64,000 bases of DNA from Halegenticoccus soli (lineage in GTDB: Archaea; Halobacteriota; Halobacteria; Halobacteriales; Haloferacaceae). Every line of letters starts with the position of its first letter. The stretch's first letter is position 1. The position numbers and the translations under genes were made by a program. Location of the stretch: the NCBI RefSeq assembly GCF_002844195.1, contig NZ_PEND01000001.1, positions 310,001-374,000 of the forward strand. The letters run 5' to 3'. Under the pieces are notes generated by a model that saw only the letters and a list, made by a program, of their open reading frames with translations, did no database searches and was not told where the DNA came from. Positions 18,740-27,674 of the stretch are shown one piece after another.

Positions 18740-19336
18740 ATGCGCCAGTTCCTCGTCCTCGGCCACGACGCGCCGACGACGCCCGACTTCTCGCTCGACG
18801 ACCTCGCGGGCGCCGCGGGCCGCCTCGACGTGCTGTGTCGCTGCGTCAACTCCGCGTTCTTCCTCTCGCACGCCATCCGCGAGGACGTTCGCGTCCACCT
18901 CGTCCTCCGCGACGAGCTCACCGTCACGTTCGAAGGGAGCGAGCTCCGGCGGCTGAATCCCGACGAGCGGAGCACCGCCGCGCTGATCCGGAAGGCGCTC
19001 GGCGAGCGCGAGGGGGCGATCGGCCACATGCCCGTCGAGAGCAGTCCGGGCGTCTCACTCAGACGGATGGGGTTCGAGGAGACGCTCGCCGACGCGGCCG
19101 CGGGCGCGACGGTCGTCCAGCTCCACGAGGGCGGCGATCCGGTCGTCGAGGTCGAACCGCCCGAAGACCCCCTGTTCGTCCTCTCCGACCACCGCGACTT
19201 CGCGGACGAGGAGGCGTCGGCGCTGGCGGACGCGGCCGACGAGCGCGTTCGCCTCGGTCCGGAGGTCCTCCACGCGGACCACGCGATCACCGTCGCGCAC
19301 AACTACCTCGACACCGACGGCTACACCTCCTACTGA
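18740..19336 (+). CDS. trmY: tRNA (pseudouridine(54)-N1)-methyltransferase TrmY
   Basis: A 198-aa SPOUT-class methyltransferase that makes m1-pseudouridine at position 54 of archaeal tRNAs. The whole protein matches the family: it starts [20 protein letters not shown], contains [18 protein letters not shown] and [17 protein letters not shown], and has the C-terminal SAM-binding knot region FVLSDHRDF. The length is the family's usual size. It is a single-gene unit, divergent from the CARDB-type gene. Confidence 0.95.
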   Translation: MRQFLVLGHDAPTTPDFSLDDLAGAAGRLDVLCRCVNSAFFLSHAIREDVRVHLVLRDELTVTFEGSELRRLNPDERSTAALIRKALGEREGAIGHMPVESSPGVSLRRMGFEETLADAAAGATVVQLHEGGDPVVEVEPPEDPLFVLSDHRDFADEEASALADAADERVRLGPEVLHADHAITVAHNYLDTDGYTSY

Positions 19337-19465
19337 GCGGGCGAAACGTCCGACGAACCCCAACAAATCCCGGCGAGTCTCGTCTGACCCCGTCGGACCC
19401 GGCCGAACGGCCGCTTCCGCCCTCCCGATCGTCGCCAGTCGCCGGGCGGGGTTCGCCGATCGCCG

Positions 19466-20710
19466 TCAGTCGTCGGACGACGGCGACGGCCCGTCGTCGA
19501 GCCGGACCAGCTCGTCCGCGGATTCGAGCAGTCTGACGCCCCAGGTCATCGTCACGGGGACGAGCGCGGTCGTGAAGATGGCGATGAAGACGAGGATCGA
19601 GAACAGCTGCCGGTCGATGACGCCCGCGGAGAGCCCGATCGAGGCGATGATGATCTCGACGGTGCCGCGGCCGTTCATCCCGAAGCCGACGACGAGCCCC
19701 TCGCGGGAGGTGAGATCGGTCGGCAGCGCGAACAGCCACGAGCCGACGATCTTGCCGACGAAGGCGATGGCGACGAGCAGCGCGAGCAGCGCGAAGTTCT
19801 CCGTGAAGACCGAGAACGTGAGGTCGAACGCGACCGTCACGAAGAAGATCGGGGCGAAAAACCCGATCGCGAGGTCGTAGATGACCCCGTGCATGTGTTC
19901 GTACAGCGAGGGCTGGAGGTCGGCCATCCGGAGGAACGCCCCGGCCATGAACCCGCCGATGATCATGTGCAGGCCGGCGAGGCTCGCGAGCTCGGCGAAC
20001 GCGAGCGCCACCAGGAGCGCGAAGGTGAACGCCGTCGTCTTGTCGACGAAGCCGTAGCGCTCGCGGAGCGATTCGAGCTTCGCCCAGGCCGGCGGGAGGA
20101 AGCGGTCGCCGACGACGATCGTCACCGCGAAGAACGCCAGCGCCTTGGCGAGGATGACGCCCATGTCGAGCAGGTTGACGGAGCCGGCGTTGATGAAGCC
20201 GATGACCCCGGAGAAGACGACCAGCACCCCGACGTCGGAGATGAGCGCGCCCCCGAGGAGCACCCCCGCGATCCGGGTTTCGAGCAGGTCCAGATCGGAG
20301 AGGATCCGCGACTTCGTCGCCAGCGAGGTCGCGGCCATGGCGATGCCGAGGAACAGCGCGCCCTCCAGCGGAACGCCGATCAGGATCCCGCTCGCGTAGC
20401 CGAGGCCGAACGGGATGACGAACGCGCCGACCGCGATCACGAGCGCCTGGGGGCCGAGTTCGAACAGGTCGTGCAGGTCGACCTCCATGCCGACGTACAC
20501 CATCAGGAGGAAGACGCCGAGCTCGGCCAGCACCGCGAGCACCTCCGTCGGCTGGATCAGCCCGAGCAGCGGCGGGCCGAACAGCACCCCGGCGAACAGT
20601 TCGCCCATCATCGCCGGGTAGCCGACCCGCTCCGAGAGCGCGCCGAACACCCAGGCGAGCGTGAGCACGGACAGGAGTCCGAGTACGTCGATCCCTTCGG
20701 CTCCGACCAT
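19466..20710 (-). CDS. CPA2-family cation/proton antiporter
   Basis: A 414-aa membrane protein with about 12 helices of the Na_H_Exchanger fold (KefB/NapA-like). Family segments include GVLFGPPLLGLI, the SLATKSRILSDLDLLETRIAG helix-turn region and GFGMNGRGTVEIIIASIGLS. There is no TrkA-N or Usp domain, unlike the antiporter at 21423. Whether Na+, K+ or another cation is exchanged cannot be read from sequence. Confidence 0.9.
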   Translation of the reverse strand: MVGAEGIDVLGLLSVLTLAWVFGALSERVGYPAMMGELFAGVLFGPPLLGLIQPTEVLAVLAELGVFLLMVYVGMEVDLHDLFELGPQALVIAVGAFVIPFGLGYASGILIGVPLEGALFLGIAMAATSLATKSRILSDLDLLETRIAGVLLGGALISDVGVLVVFSGVIGFINAGSVNLLDMGVILAKALAFFAVTIVVGDRFLPPAWAKLESLRERYGFVDKTTAFTFALLVALAFAELASLAGLHMIIGGFMAGAFLRMADLQPSLYEHMHGVIYDLAIGFFAPIFFVTVAFDLTFSVFTENFALLALLVAIAFVGKIVGSWLFALPTDLTSREGLVVGFGMNGRGTVEIIIASIGLSAGVIDRQLFSILVFIAIFTTALVPVTMTWGVRLLESADELVRLDDGPSPSSDD

Positions 20711-21108
20711 CTCACACCCCCCGTGCGAGCGTCGGTCGCCGTTCGTTCGTCGCGTCGATCAGTTCGACTTCGCTGTGTGCGTTTTCGTGCATGTCGTGTA
20801 CGTTTCGGCCGAGAATCGCTGTGACGGCGGGCTGGACCACCGAAGGGGACGCGCCGATTCCGCGAGGGAGCGTCCCAACGGCGTCGGCTACGCGCGTTCG
20901 GCTGGGAGGCAGCCCTCTCTTCGGTTTCGACTATTGCTCAAAACGTAATAAATCATCCGGTCGTTCGGTAATTCTGTCCCACTTTATCAGTATAGTTCTC
21001 GATTCGAGAAACATACTAAAAACAGACCCGCGACTTTTCGTTACTGATCGCCCTCCCCCTGCGACGGCGTTCCGAGTGGCCGGGTGTTCGCGCCGGGTGG
21101 TTTCGGAA
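20711..21108. other. Intergenic region, AT-rich in its second half
   Basis: About 400 bp separate the antiporter start from the tRNA promoter. Positions 20935-21045 are clearly AT-richer than the surroundings (for example AACGTAATAAATCATCC). I find no gene with haloarchaeal codon bias. It may hold the antiporter promoter and may be residue of a foreign element next to the tRNA. Confidence 0.4.
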
Positions 21109-21117
21109 GGGTTAAAG
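21109..21117 (+). promoter_or_regulatory. TATA-like box for tRNA-Pro
   Basis: GGGTTAAAG lies 26-34 nt before the mature tRNA 5' end, the expected place for an archaeal tRNA promoter. Confidence 0.5.
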
Positions 21118-21142
21118 GACAACCTGCCGTTGTTCGATGTGC

Positions 21143-21215
21143 GGGCCGGTGGGGTAGCTTGGTATCCTTCGGCCTTCGGGTGGCCGTAACCGCAGTTCAA
21201 ATCTGCGCCGGCCCA
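21143..21215 (+). tRNA. tRNA-Pro (anticodon CGG)
   Basis: A 73-nt cloverleaf. Acceptor GGGCCGG (21143-21149) pairs with CCGGCCC (21208-21214), with discriminator A at 21215. The D-arm has A14 and the GG of the loop. Anticodon stem CGGCC (21170-21174) pairs with GGCCG (21182-21186), around loop TTCGGGT with anticodon CGG at 21177-21179, reading proline codon CCG. T-arm CGCAG pairs with CTGCG around TTCAAAT. CCA is not encoded and no intron is present. The last 21 nt are repeated downstream at 21335. Confidence 0.95.
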
Positions 21216-21357
21216 TTCCTGGCCCGTGATATCGCAACCGCGAGCGGAGCGAGCGGTCCGTATCGCGTGGCGAATGAACGCCAAGCAGATTTGAATGAGA
21301 CCACGAGCGAGCGGCAGCGAGCGAAGTGGGCGTGGTTCAAATCTGCGCCGGCCCATT
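21195..21357 (+). repeat. tRNA-Pro 3'-end direct repeat, attachment-site-like (copies 21195-21217 and 21335-21357)
   Basis: A 23-bp stretch covering the T-loop, 3' acceptor strand and two bases past the tRNA recurs exactly 140 bp downstream. Only the 3' end of the tRNA is repeated, which is the pattern left by tyrosine-recombinase integration into a tRNA gene. An 11-bp inverted copy of its start (GCAGATTTGAA) lies between them at 21285-21295. The enclosed 117 bp encode nothing recognisable and contain short GAGCGAGCG-type repeats. Confidence 0.7.
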
Positions 21358-21422
21358 TCACCCCACTTCGCAACGACGAGCGGCACCGACCGAAAACACG
21401 CTGCCGCCCGCCAAAGCCCACG

Positions 21423-23756
21423 TCACCGCGAACTGATCACCGCCACCGGGCAGGGCGCGTTGCGGACGATGTACTCCACGCGGTGGCCGAGGAACGCCCG
21501 GCCGGTGAGGGGTCGGATGTTGCTCCCCAGGACGACGAGGTCGTAGTCGCCCTCGGCGGCGTACGCGACGAGCTCCTCCTCGGCGTCCGCCTCGCCGACG
21601 AAGACGTTCGTCCGCACCTCGACACCGCGTTCTCTGCCCAGGTCGGCCTCGCCGTCGACGATCTCCTCGCCGAGCCGCAGCGCCGAGTCCATGTCGGGGC
21701 GGTCGGCGAACACGTCCCCGGTCCGCGGCGGGGTGACGACGTGGACGACTTCGACGACCGCGCCGCGCTCCTGCGCGATGGCGAACGCGACCTCGGCGGC
21801 GTGGCGGTTGTACTCCGCGCCGACTGTGGGCACGAGGATGCGGCGGATCGGCTCCTGGTTGCGGAGTTCCTGCACGTCCGTCGCCTCGGCGTCCGGGGCC
21901 GCACTGGCGATCATGACCGGGCACGGCGAGTCGCGGATCACGTCGTCGATCGTCGCGCCGAAGAGCGGCGCGTCCGAGCGGGGGGCCAGCGCCCCCGCGC
22001 CGAGCACCAGGAGGTCGTACCCCCTCGCCGCCTCCGTCAGCACCGTTCCGGTCGTCGTATCGCCCTCCGGCCGCGAGATCATCCGCGTCCGGGCGTCGGG
22101 GAGGTTCAACTGAACCCGCATGAGGTCGAGACACCGCCGGGCGTCGTCCCGGAGCTCCGCCGCGGCGTCGGTCGGAGCGTCGGCTTCTTCGCCGGCCGCG
22201 GTCCCCCCGTCGCTCCGCGACCGCGACTCGGACGCCGCGCCGGGCGTGCGGCGGACGCGGCCGGCGAGCGACCGGAGTCGGGCGAGCGGGCTCCGAACGG
22301 ACGTCGCGCCGCGGCCGCCGCGCTCGACGTACATCGTCGTGACCTCGATGTCCTCGCCGCGGCTCACGTGTCCGAGGAGCTGGGCGGCGAACTGCGAGTC
22401 GACGCTGCACCGGGTCGGGAGAAGTACCTTGTTCAGGCCGCCGACGAAGCTCCGCCGCTGGCGGGCCTCGCGGTCGAGGCGGGCGCGCTCCTCCGGTTTC
22501 ATCTCGATCTTCGGGAGGGCCCAGCGCATGATCGCCGGGGCCATGAGCGACGTCACGATGGCGATCGTCACGATGATGCTGTACATCTCGGTCGTGAGGA
22601 TGCCCAGCCCGAGGCCGATGGTGGCGACGATGATCTCCATCGCGCCGCGGGCGTTCATCCCCCCGCCGATGGCGACGCCCTCCCAGGTCGAGAGCCGGGC
22701 GAGCCGCGAGGCGCCCATGACGCCCGCGAACTTCCCGAAGCAGGCGACCGCGAGGACGACGACCCCCACGGCGAACACCGTCGGGTCGAAGAGCGCCTCG
22801 ACGTTCATCCGGAGGCCGGCGATGGCGAAGAAGATCGGGGCGAACACGCCGAGGGTGATGACCTCGAAGATGTGCCGCAGGTCGTAGCCGAAGCGCTTTA
22901 CCTGGCCGACGAGCACGCCGACGACGAACGCGCCGAGGATCGCCTCCAACCCGAGGTACTGCGTGACCGCCCCCGCGGCGAGCGCGAGCCCCATCAGGGT
23001 CGTGATCATCGCCGTCTCGCCGGCGGCCGCGTTGTCGACCCGGCGGAACAGCCACTCGACGAACCGCCGGCCGACGGTGAACGCGAGCCCGATGAAGACG
23101 ATCACCGAGAGCGCGGTCGTCGCGGCGGCGTCGAGGTCGACCGTGCCGCTGCGGGCGAGTCCGGCGACCGTCGCGAGCAGGATCCACCCGATCGTGTCGT
23201 CGACCATGCCCGCCGCGAGGACGAGCTGGCCGACGTCGCGGCGGATCACGTCGAGTTCGATGAGCACCTTCGCGATGACCGGGATGGCCGAGATGCTCAT
23301 CGCCGTCGCGATGAAGAGGCTGAACACGAGCCGCTGGTCCGGCGCGGCGATGAACTCGACCGGGAGATACCACCCGAGGGCGAACCCGGTGGCGAACGGG
23401 ACGAGGATGCCGCCGAGCGACAGCGTCACCGCGGTCTTCCCCTTGCTCACGATGAGGTCGATGTCGGTTTCGAGCCCCGTGACGACGAGCAGCATGATGA
23501 GCCCGATCCAGGAGACGATTTCGAGCAGGTGGAACTGCGCCTCCGGGACGGCGAACAGCGACCCGTAGAGGCCAGGCGCGGCGACGCCCAGGACGGAGGG
23601 TCCGAGGAGGACGCCCGCGAGGAGCTCGCCGACGACGGCGGGCTGGCCGATGCGACCGAACGCCTCGCCGAGCGTCCGCGCGACGACCAGCAGGACGAAG
23701 AACTGGAGGATGACGACGAACAGCTCGTGGTGGCCGAGCGGCTCTATGACCTGCAT
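21423..23756 (-). CDS. CPA2 cation/proton antiporter with two C-terminal universal-stress (Usp) domains
   Basis: A 777-aa fusion. Residues about 20-410 are the antiporter membrane domain with some 12 helices (GELLAGVLLGPSVLGV, GGGMNARGAMEIIVATIGLG). Two cytoplasmic Usp domains follow: the first, from about 425 to 635, starts LLPTRCSVDSQFAAQLLGHV and ends DSPCPVMIAS; the second, 640-777, starts ILVPTVGAEYN and ends NAPCPVAVIS with a VLGSNIRPLTGRAFLG nucleotide-loop-like segment. A variable acidic linker interrupts the first Usp domain. The Usp pair probably gates transport in response to ATP or another nucleotide. It is the second antiporter within 3 kb. Confidence 0.9.
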   Translation of the reverse strand: MQVIEPLGHHELFVVILQFFVLLVVARTLGEAFGRIGQPAVVGELLAGVLLGPSVLGVAAPGLYGSLFAVPEAQFHLLEIVSWIGLIMLLVVTGLETDIDLIVSKGKTAVTLSLGGILVPFATGFALGWYLPVEFIAAPDQRLVFSLFIATAMSISAIPVIAKVLIELDVIRRDVGQLVLAAGMVDDTIGWILLATVAGLARSGTVDLDAAATTALSVIVFIGLAFTVGRRFVEWLFRRVDNAAAGETAMITTLMGLALAAGAVTQYLGLEAILGAFVVGVLVGQVKRFGYDLRHIFEVITLGVFAPIFFAIAGLRMNVEALFDPTVFAVGVVVLAVACFGKFAGVMGASRLARLSTWEGVAIGGGMNARGAMEIIVATIGLGLGILTTEMYSIIVTIAIVTSLMAPAIMRWALPKIEMKPEERARLDREARQRRSFVGGLNKVLLPTRCSVDSQFAAQLLGHVSRGEDIEVTTMYVERGGRGATSVRSPLARLRSLAGRVRRTPGAASESRSRSDGGTAAGEEADAPTDAAAELRDDARRCLDLMRVQLNLPDARTRMISRPEGDTTTGTVLTEAARGYDLLVLGAGALAPRSDAPLFGATIDDVIRDSPCPVMIASAAPDAEATDVQELRNQEPIRRILVPTVGAEYNRHAAEVAFAIAQERGAVVEVVHVVTPPRTGDVFADRPDMDSALRLGEEIVDGEADLGRERGVEVRTNVFVGEADAEEELVAYAAEGDYDLVVLGSNIRPLTGRAFLGHRVEYIVRNAPCPVAVISSR

Positions 23757-24023
23757 GGGTCAGCCGCCCCCGCCGCTTCGCCGCCGACCGGCGGCAGATC
23801 GTGGATCGACGGTGGATCCGGCGGTTGCGGGGCGGTTTCTCGGGCGCGCCGTTCGCGTTTCGGTGTCTCTCATTGCTCGTGGCGTGGGACGGGTGAAAAA
23901 TTCGGGACGGACTGTCGCTCGACGCGCTCCGAGCGCACGCCGGGGACTTTGTTTTGGAGGTACGTCCCCGAATGTATTTCATCGTTGTGCCCGTCGACCG
24001 TCGAACGCGCCGCCGGTCGCGGT

Positions 24024-24257
24024 TCAGTCGGACACGTAGCCGAGGGATCTGAGCCGATCTTCGACTTCGGTTCGATCGATCGACTGGAAGTTCTCCTCTT
24101 CGGTCGCGTCCTCGACCCGCGAGAGGACCTCCTCCAGTACGAACGTGACGTACTCGTCCGTCGAGCCGAACTCGCTGCGGGGGAGGCGCGCCTCGACGCG
24201 CCTGTGGATCCGCGCGGGGAGTTCGACCGTCCGCGATCGCGTCGTTGTCTGACTCAT
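24024..24257 (-). CDS. Small ribbon-helix-helix (CopG-like) DNA-binding protein
   Basis: A 77-aa protein. The N-terminal strand RTVELPARIHRRVEARLP followed by two helices (STDEYVTFVLEEVLSRVE) resembles ribbon-helix-helix regulators of the CopG/MetJ type. An acidic C-terminal extension ends with SLGYVSD. It is divergent from the sulfatase-like gene with 175 bp between starts, so it could regulate that gene or itself. No toxin gene is adjacent. The 267 bp between it and the antiporter hold no convincing gene. Confidence 0.65.
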   Translation of the reverse strand: MSQTTTRSRTVELPARIHRRVEARLPRSEFGSTDEYVTFVLEEVLSRVEDATEEENFQSIDRTEVEDRLRSLGYVSD

Positions 24258-24432
24258 AGCGGTCGGTGTAATTCACGCCGAACGGAGCTTTGTTATCCGG
24301 TGACTACCGCGGGCGCGCCCGGCGGTTACGCTCGATCTACCGCCGTCGGAGAAGCCGCTCGAAGCCTGTCACGCGCTCGATCGGTCGGTACCGGACACAT
24401 AACGAAGTCCTCACCGGTCCGCACAGGCGACA

Positions 24433-25668
24433 ATGGCGGATCGAAAGGACGTGATTCTGGTTACGGTGGACAGCTGGCGGGCGGACCGCTGCGGGTTCAT
24501 GGGCGCGGAGGAAGACGTCACCCCGACGCTCGACGCGCTCGCCCGCGACGGGCTCGTCTTCGAGAACGCGATCGCCCCGGCCCCGGAGACGAACAGCTCC
24601 GTCTCGACGATATTCACGGGGCAGTACCCGATCCACGAACCCGACTCGACGGGCGTCCCGTACACGGAGCGCATTCGGCACCACATGCGGACCCGACACA
24701 CGCTCCCGGAACGGTTCCGGGAGATGGGGTACGAGACGGCCGCGTTCACGGCGAACCCGTGGACCTCCCGGTTTTTCAACTTCGACCGCGACTTCGACTT
24801 CTTCGAGGATTTCATGGACGAGAACGTCTCCAGCGGCCTGATCAGCGACGGCCGACAGACGAGCCTCGCCGGAGATCTGCTGGTTCAGCTCCTGAACTGG
24901 TGGCAGGGACAGGACATGTTCATGTCGTGGGAGGCGTTCTACGACGACGTGCGGGCGTGGATCGCCGACGCGGAGAGCCCGTACTTCCTGTGGCTCTTCC
25001 TCGTCGACGTTCACATGCCGTACCTGCCGGGATCGGGGTACCGCTCGCAGTCGCGGCTGCTCACCTACCCGGCCAACCTGTCGCTGTTCGCCGGCGGGTC
25101 GAACCTCCGGTTCGAACGGCTGTTCCACGACGTGCTCGTGCGGGCGTACGACGACACGATCCGGTACACGGACGAGTTCTTCCGGCGGCTCGCGGCGGAC
25201 GCGGGGGACGAACCGTTGATCGCCATCCACGCCGATCACGGCGAGGCGTTCGGCGAGGGCGGCGTGTACGGCCACGGCCAGCGCGTCTCGGAGGAGATGA
25301 CCCACGTCCCGTTCGTCGTCCTGAACGGCCCGGAGGGGCGGGTCGAACGGCCGTTCTCGCTGCGTCGGCTCCCCGATCTGCTCCCGGCGCTCGCGAGCGG
25401 TCGGGGGTACGAACCCGTCCTGGACGAGACCGTCCTCGCGCGCAACTACGATCCCGCGCTCGCTGTCCGCGGGGAGTCGTGGCGCTACGTCTGGCGGCCC
25501 GACAGCGAGCGCGTCGCCGTCCGCACCGCCGACGGGTGGGACGACGCGGACCGCCCGGCGCTCCGCGCGCTCGGCCGGCGCCTCGTCGACGCCCACGTCG
25601 AATCGGAGCGGGAACGCGGTCGTGTGATCGATGCCGCCGGATCGGTCGCAGAGGCGGCGAGTCTCTGA
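24433..25668 (+). CDS. Sulfatase/alkaline-phosphatase-superfamily hydrolase, atypical active site
   Basis: A 411-aa cytoplasmic protein of the sulfatase fold. The N-terminal metal site is DVILVTVDSWRADRCGFMG, and the distal metal site is HADHGEAFGEGG (about residue 265-275). At the place of the formylglycine motif C/S-x-P-x-R the protein has APAPETNSSVSTIFTGQYP. There is no Cys and no P-x-R, so an ordinary FGly arylsulfatase is unlikely; a Thr or Ser nucleophile, as in phosphoglycerol-transferase relatives, is possible. No signal peptide or membrane helix. Many haloarchaeal homologues sit in surface-glycan regions, but no glycan genes are nearby here. Confidence 0.8.
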   Translation: MADRKDVILVTVDSWRADRCGFMGAEEDVTPTLDALARDGLVFENAIAPAPETNSSVSTIFTGQYPIHEPDSTGVPYTERIRHHMRTRHTLPERFREMGYETAAFTANPWTSRFFNFDRDFDFFEDFMDENVSSGLISDGRQTSLAGDLLVQLLNWWQGQDMFMSWEAFYDDVRAWIADAESPYFLWLFLVDVHMPYLPGSGYRSQSRLLTYPANLSLFAGGSNLRFERLFHDVLVRAYDDTIRYTDEFFRRLAADAGDEPLIAIHADHGEAFGEGGVYGHGQRVSEEMTHVPFVVLNGPEGRVERPFSLRRLPDLLPALASGRGYEPVLDETVLARNYDPALAVRGESWRYVWRPDSERVAVRTADGWDDADRPALRALGRRLVDAHVESERERGRVIDAAGSVAEAASL

Positions 25669-25828
25669 CGAACCGGGGCGAGACGATCCGGTCGGAGCGA
25701 CTAGGACAGATTTTTCTACCCCTGTTTCGAACGCGCGCCCTGGAGGTGGACGCTCGTCCGGGAGGAGATGGCTCTCGCCATCTTTGTGAATGTTCAGAAA
25801 TACCGGCGTTCACTCCCGACATTATCGT

Positions 25829-25857
25829 CAAAATACTTAAACACTAGTGAATTTCAC
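25829..25857 (+). promoter_or_regulatory. TATA-like box with adjacent 11-bp palindrome
   Basis: AATACTTAA (25831-25839) is followed at 25847-25857 by GTGAATTTCAC, a perfect inverted repeat (GTGAA-T-TTCAC). Half-site-like GTGAAT and TTCAC copies lie upstream near 25787 and 25810. It is a candidate operator for the beta-helix gene, whose ATG is at 25902. A second AT-rich tract (AATTTATTTTGG) lies closer to the ATG and could be the actual TATA box. Confidence 0.4.
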
Positions 25858-25901
25858 GCGGTCGATCAATTTATTTTGGAAGACTGTTTGGGTCCCCCTG
25901 T

Positions 25902-27587
25902 ATGGCTCAGGAGGAGTCTTCATTCCGGGCATCGATCAGTCGGCGCGCCTACCTCGGCGCGGTAGGCGTCGCCTCCCTGACCGCGATTGGACCGACCGTC
26001 GCTTCGGGCGACGAAGGGGCGTACGAGAACGTCGTGAACATCGTCGAAGCCGGCGCCGACAACACCGGCGAGGAGCCGATCGACGACGTGTTCGCCGAGG
26101 TCGCGGCGGACGACACGCTCGTCAAGTTCCCCGAGGGGACGTACGTCGCGAACAGCCTCATCCTGTACGGGCTGACGAACTTCGCGATGGTCGGCGAGGG
26201 CGACGCGACGCTCGTCCCCGGCGACGATTACGACCCCGAGCTGTGGATCGCCGGCGGCGAGGTCGAGAACCTTCGCATCGAGAACTTCACCGTCGACAAC
26301 ACGGCGGAGGGAGTCGGACCCGAGTTCGACATCAGCGCGTACGACGGGCTCGTGCTGCGCGACATCCGGAAGGTCGGACGGCACGGCCGCTCCGGCATCG
26401 CCTTCGCCTTCCAGATCCTTCGGTCCGACGGCAGCGGCCTCATCGAGAACGTGGTGGCGACCGACGGCGGCGACTCCGTCGGCGTCTACCTCAACTCCGA
26501 GGGACCGGTGACGGTGCGTAACTGCCACCTCGAACGGTTCGCCAACAACGGGCTGTACGCGTCGAACTCCACCGCGCCCATCACGGTCGAGGGCGGCACG
26601 TTCAGGAACAACAACGTCGCGCAGGTCCGCCTCGGCAGCCGGGGGAGCTCCCTCACCGACGCGTTCCTCGAAGTCACCGAGGAGCCGCCGCTCCCCGAGG
26701 ACATCGCGACGAACATGCGCGGCGTCCGCATCGCCGACGGGCCGGGCCCCGTCACCGTCGAGAACTGCGACATCCGGATGGCCGGGGGCGAGGGGACCGG
26801 CGGCATCGTCGGCGCGTACTCCGGCGGGTCGTTCGAGGTGCGCGACACCCGGATCTACGTCGACGAGAGCTACACGACCATCGGCTCGGACGGCTCGCGG
26901 ACGAGCTACGGCATCTACGTCGACAACGCGACCGAGGCCGACGAGGGCACCCGCACGATCGAGACGACCTCGATCACCGGCGGGGGTTCCTTCCGGGCCG
27001 CGATGCGGTTCCGGCGCGACAACAACGTCGTCCGCGACAGCTGTATCCAGTAGACGGGCGAGGGCCGCGACGGCATCTTCTTCGACGACTCCGAGAACAA
27101 CGAGGTCTCGAACACGACGATCAACGCCACCGACGAGGCCGTCCGCACCCGCGGCGGCTCGTCGGTCGAAACCTCCGGAATCTCCACCGACGGCACCTGT
27201 CCGCTCCCCGAACGCTCGGACGAAACCGCCCCCGACGGCGAGGGCGACGACGCGTCGGAGGGGGACGGAAGCGACGAGGGAGAGCCGAGCGAAGACTCGA
27301 CCGAGGAGGAGCCGGCCGAGGAAGAGCAGAGCGAGGAGACCTCCGAGGACGAGCAGGTAGAGGAGACGCCCGAGGAACCCGAGGAGTCCGAGGAGCCCGA
27401 AGCGCCCGAGGACGACTCCGGGGCGTCCGACGGGGACGCCGCGCCGATCGAGGAGCAGCCGCCGGAGAAGAGAGAGCGGTTCGAGGAGATGGACCCCGAA
27501 CCGGACGGATCCAACGGTTCAGGCGACGCCCCCACCGGCGACTCCGAGTCGGACGACGGCTCGAAGGACTTCTGTCCGCGGCGCTGA
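25902..27587 (+). pseudogene. Tat-secreted right-handed beta-helix protein, interrupted by in-frame TAG
   Basis: The frame runs 561 codons with one internal TAG at 27051-27053 (codon 384). The first 383 codons give a Tat signal (SRRAYLGAVGVASLTAIGP) and a parallel beta-helix of the pectate-lyase-like kind, rich in Asn ladders (NLRIENFTVDNTAEG, TVRNCHLERFANNGLYASN). After the TAG the same frame continues with two more helix rungs (DGIFFDDSENNEVSNTTINA), then an acidic Glu/Asp/Ser/Pro tail of about 115 residues ending DFCPRR before TGA. The codon before is CAG, and a single C-to-T change would create TAG. It may be a recent pseudogene, a sequencing error, or readthrough. If translation stops at TAG the product is 383 aa, lacking the last rungs and tail. 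Confidence 0.75.
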
Positions 27588-27674
27588 GCCGATTCGAACC
27601 CCGCGGCGCGTCGGCGGCGGAACTGCTCCGTCGGATCGCGGCCGGGAACCCGCGCCGGCAGGCCGGCCGATCCG

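Noticed and set aside
21084-25847. A 1587-codon plus-strand open frame across tRNA-Pro, the antiporter and the sulfatase gene
   Set aside because: It is antisense to the antiporter with tandem Usp domains, overlaps a tRNA and is full of Arg/His-rich low-complexity sequence. High-GC DNA keeps such shadow frames open.
27051-27053. TAG as a pyrrolysine codon
   Set aside because: No pyl genes are in the window and a single-base change or error explains it more simply; kept only as something to test.
27240-27480. Glu/Asp-rich stretch considered as a separate acidic protein
   Set aside because: It is in frame with the beta-helix gene, has no start codon with upstream signals, and is best read as its C-terminal tail.
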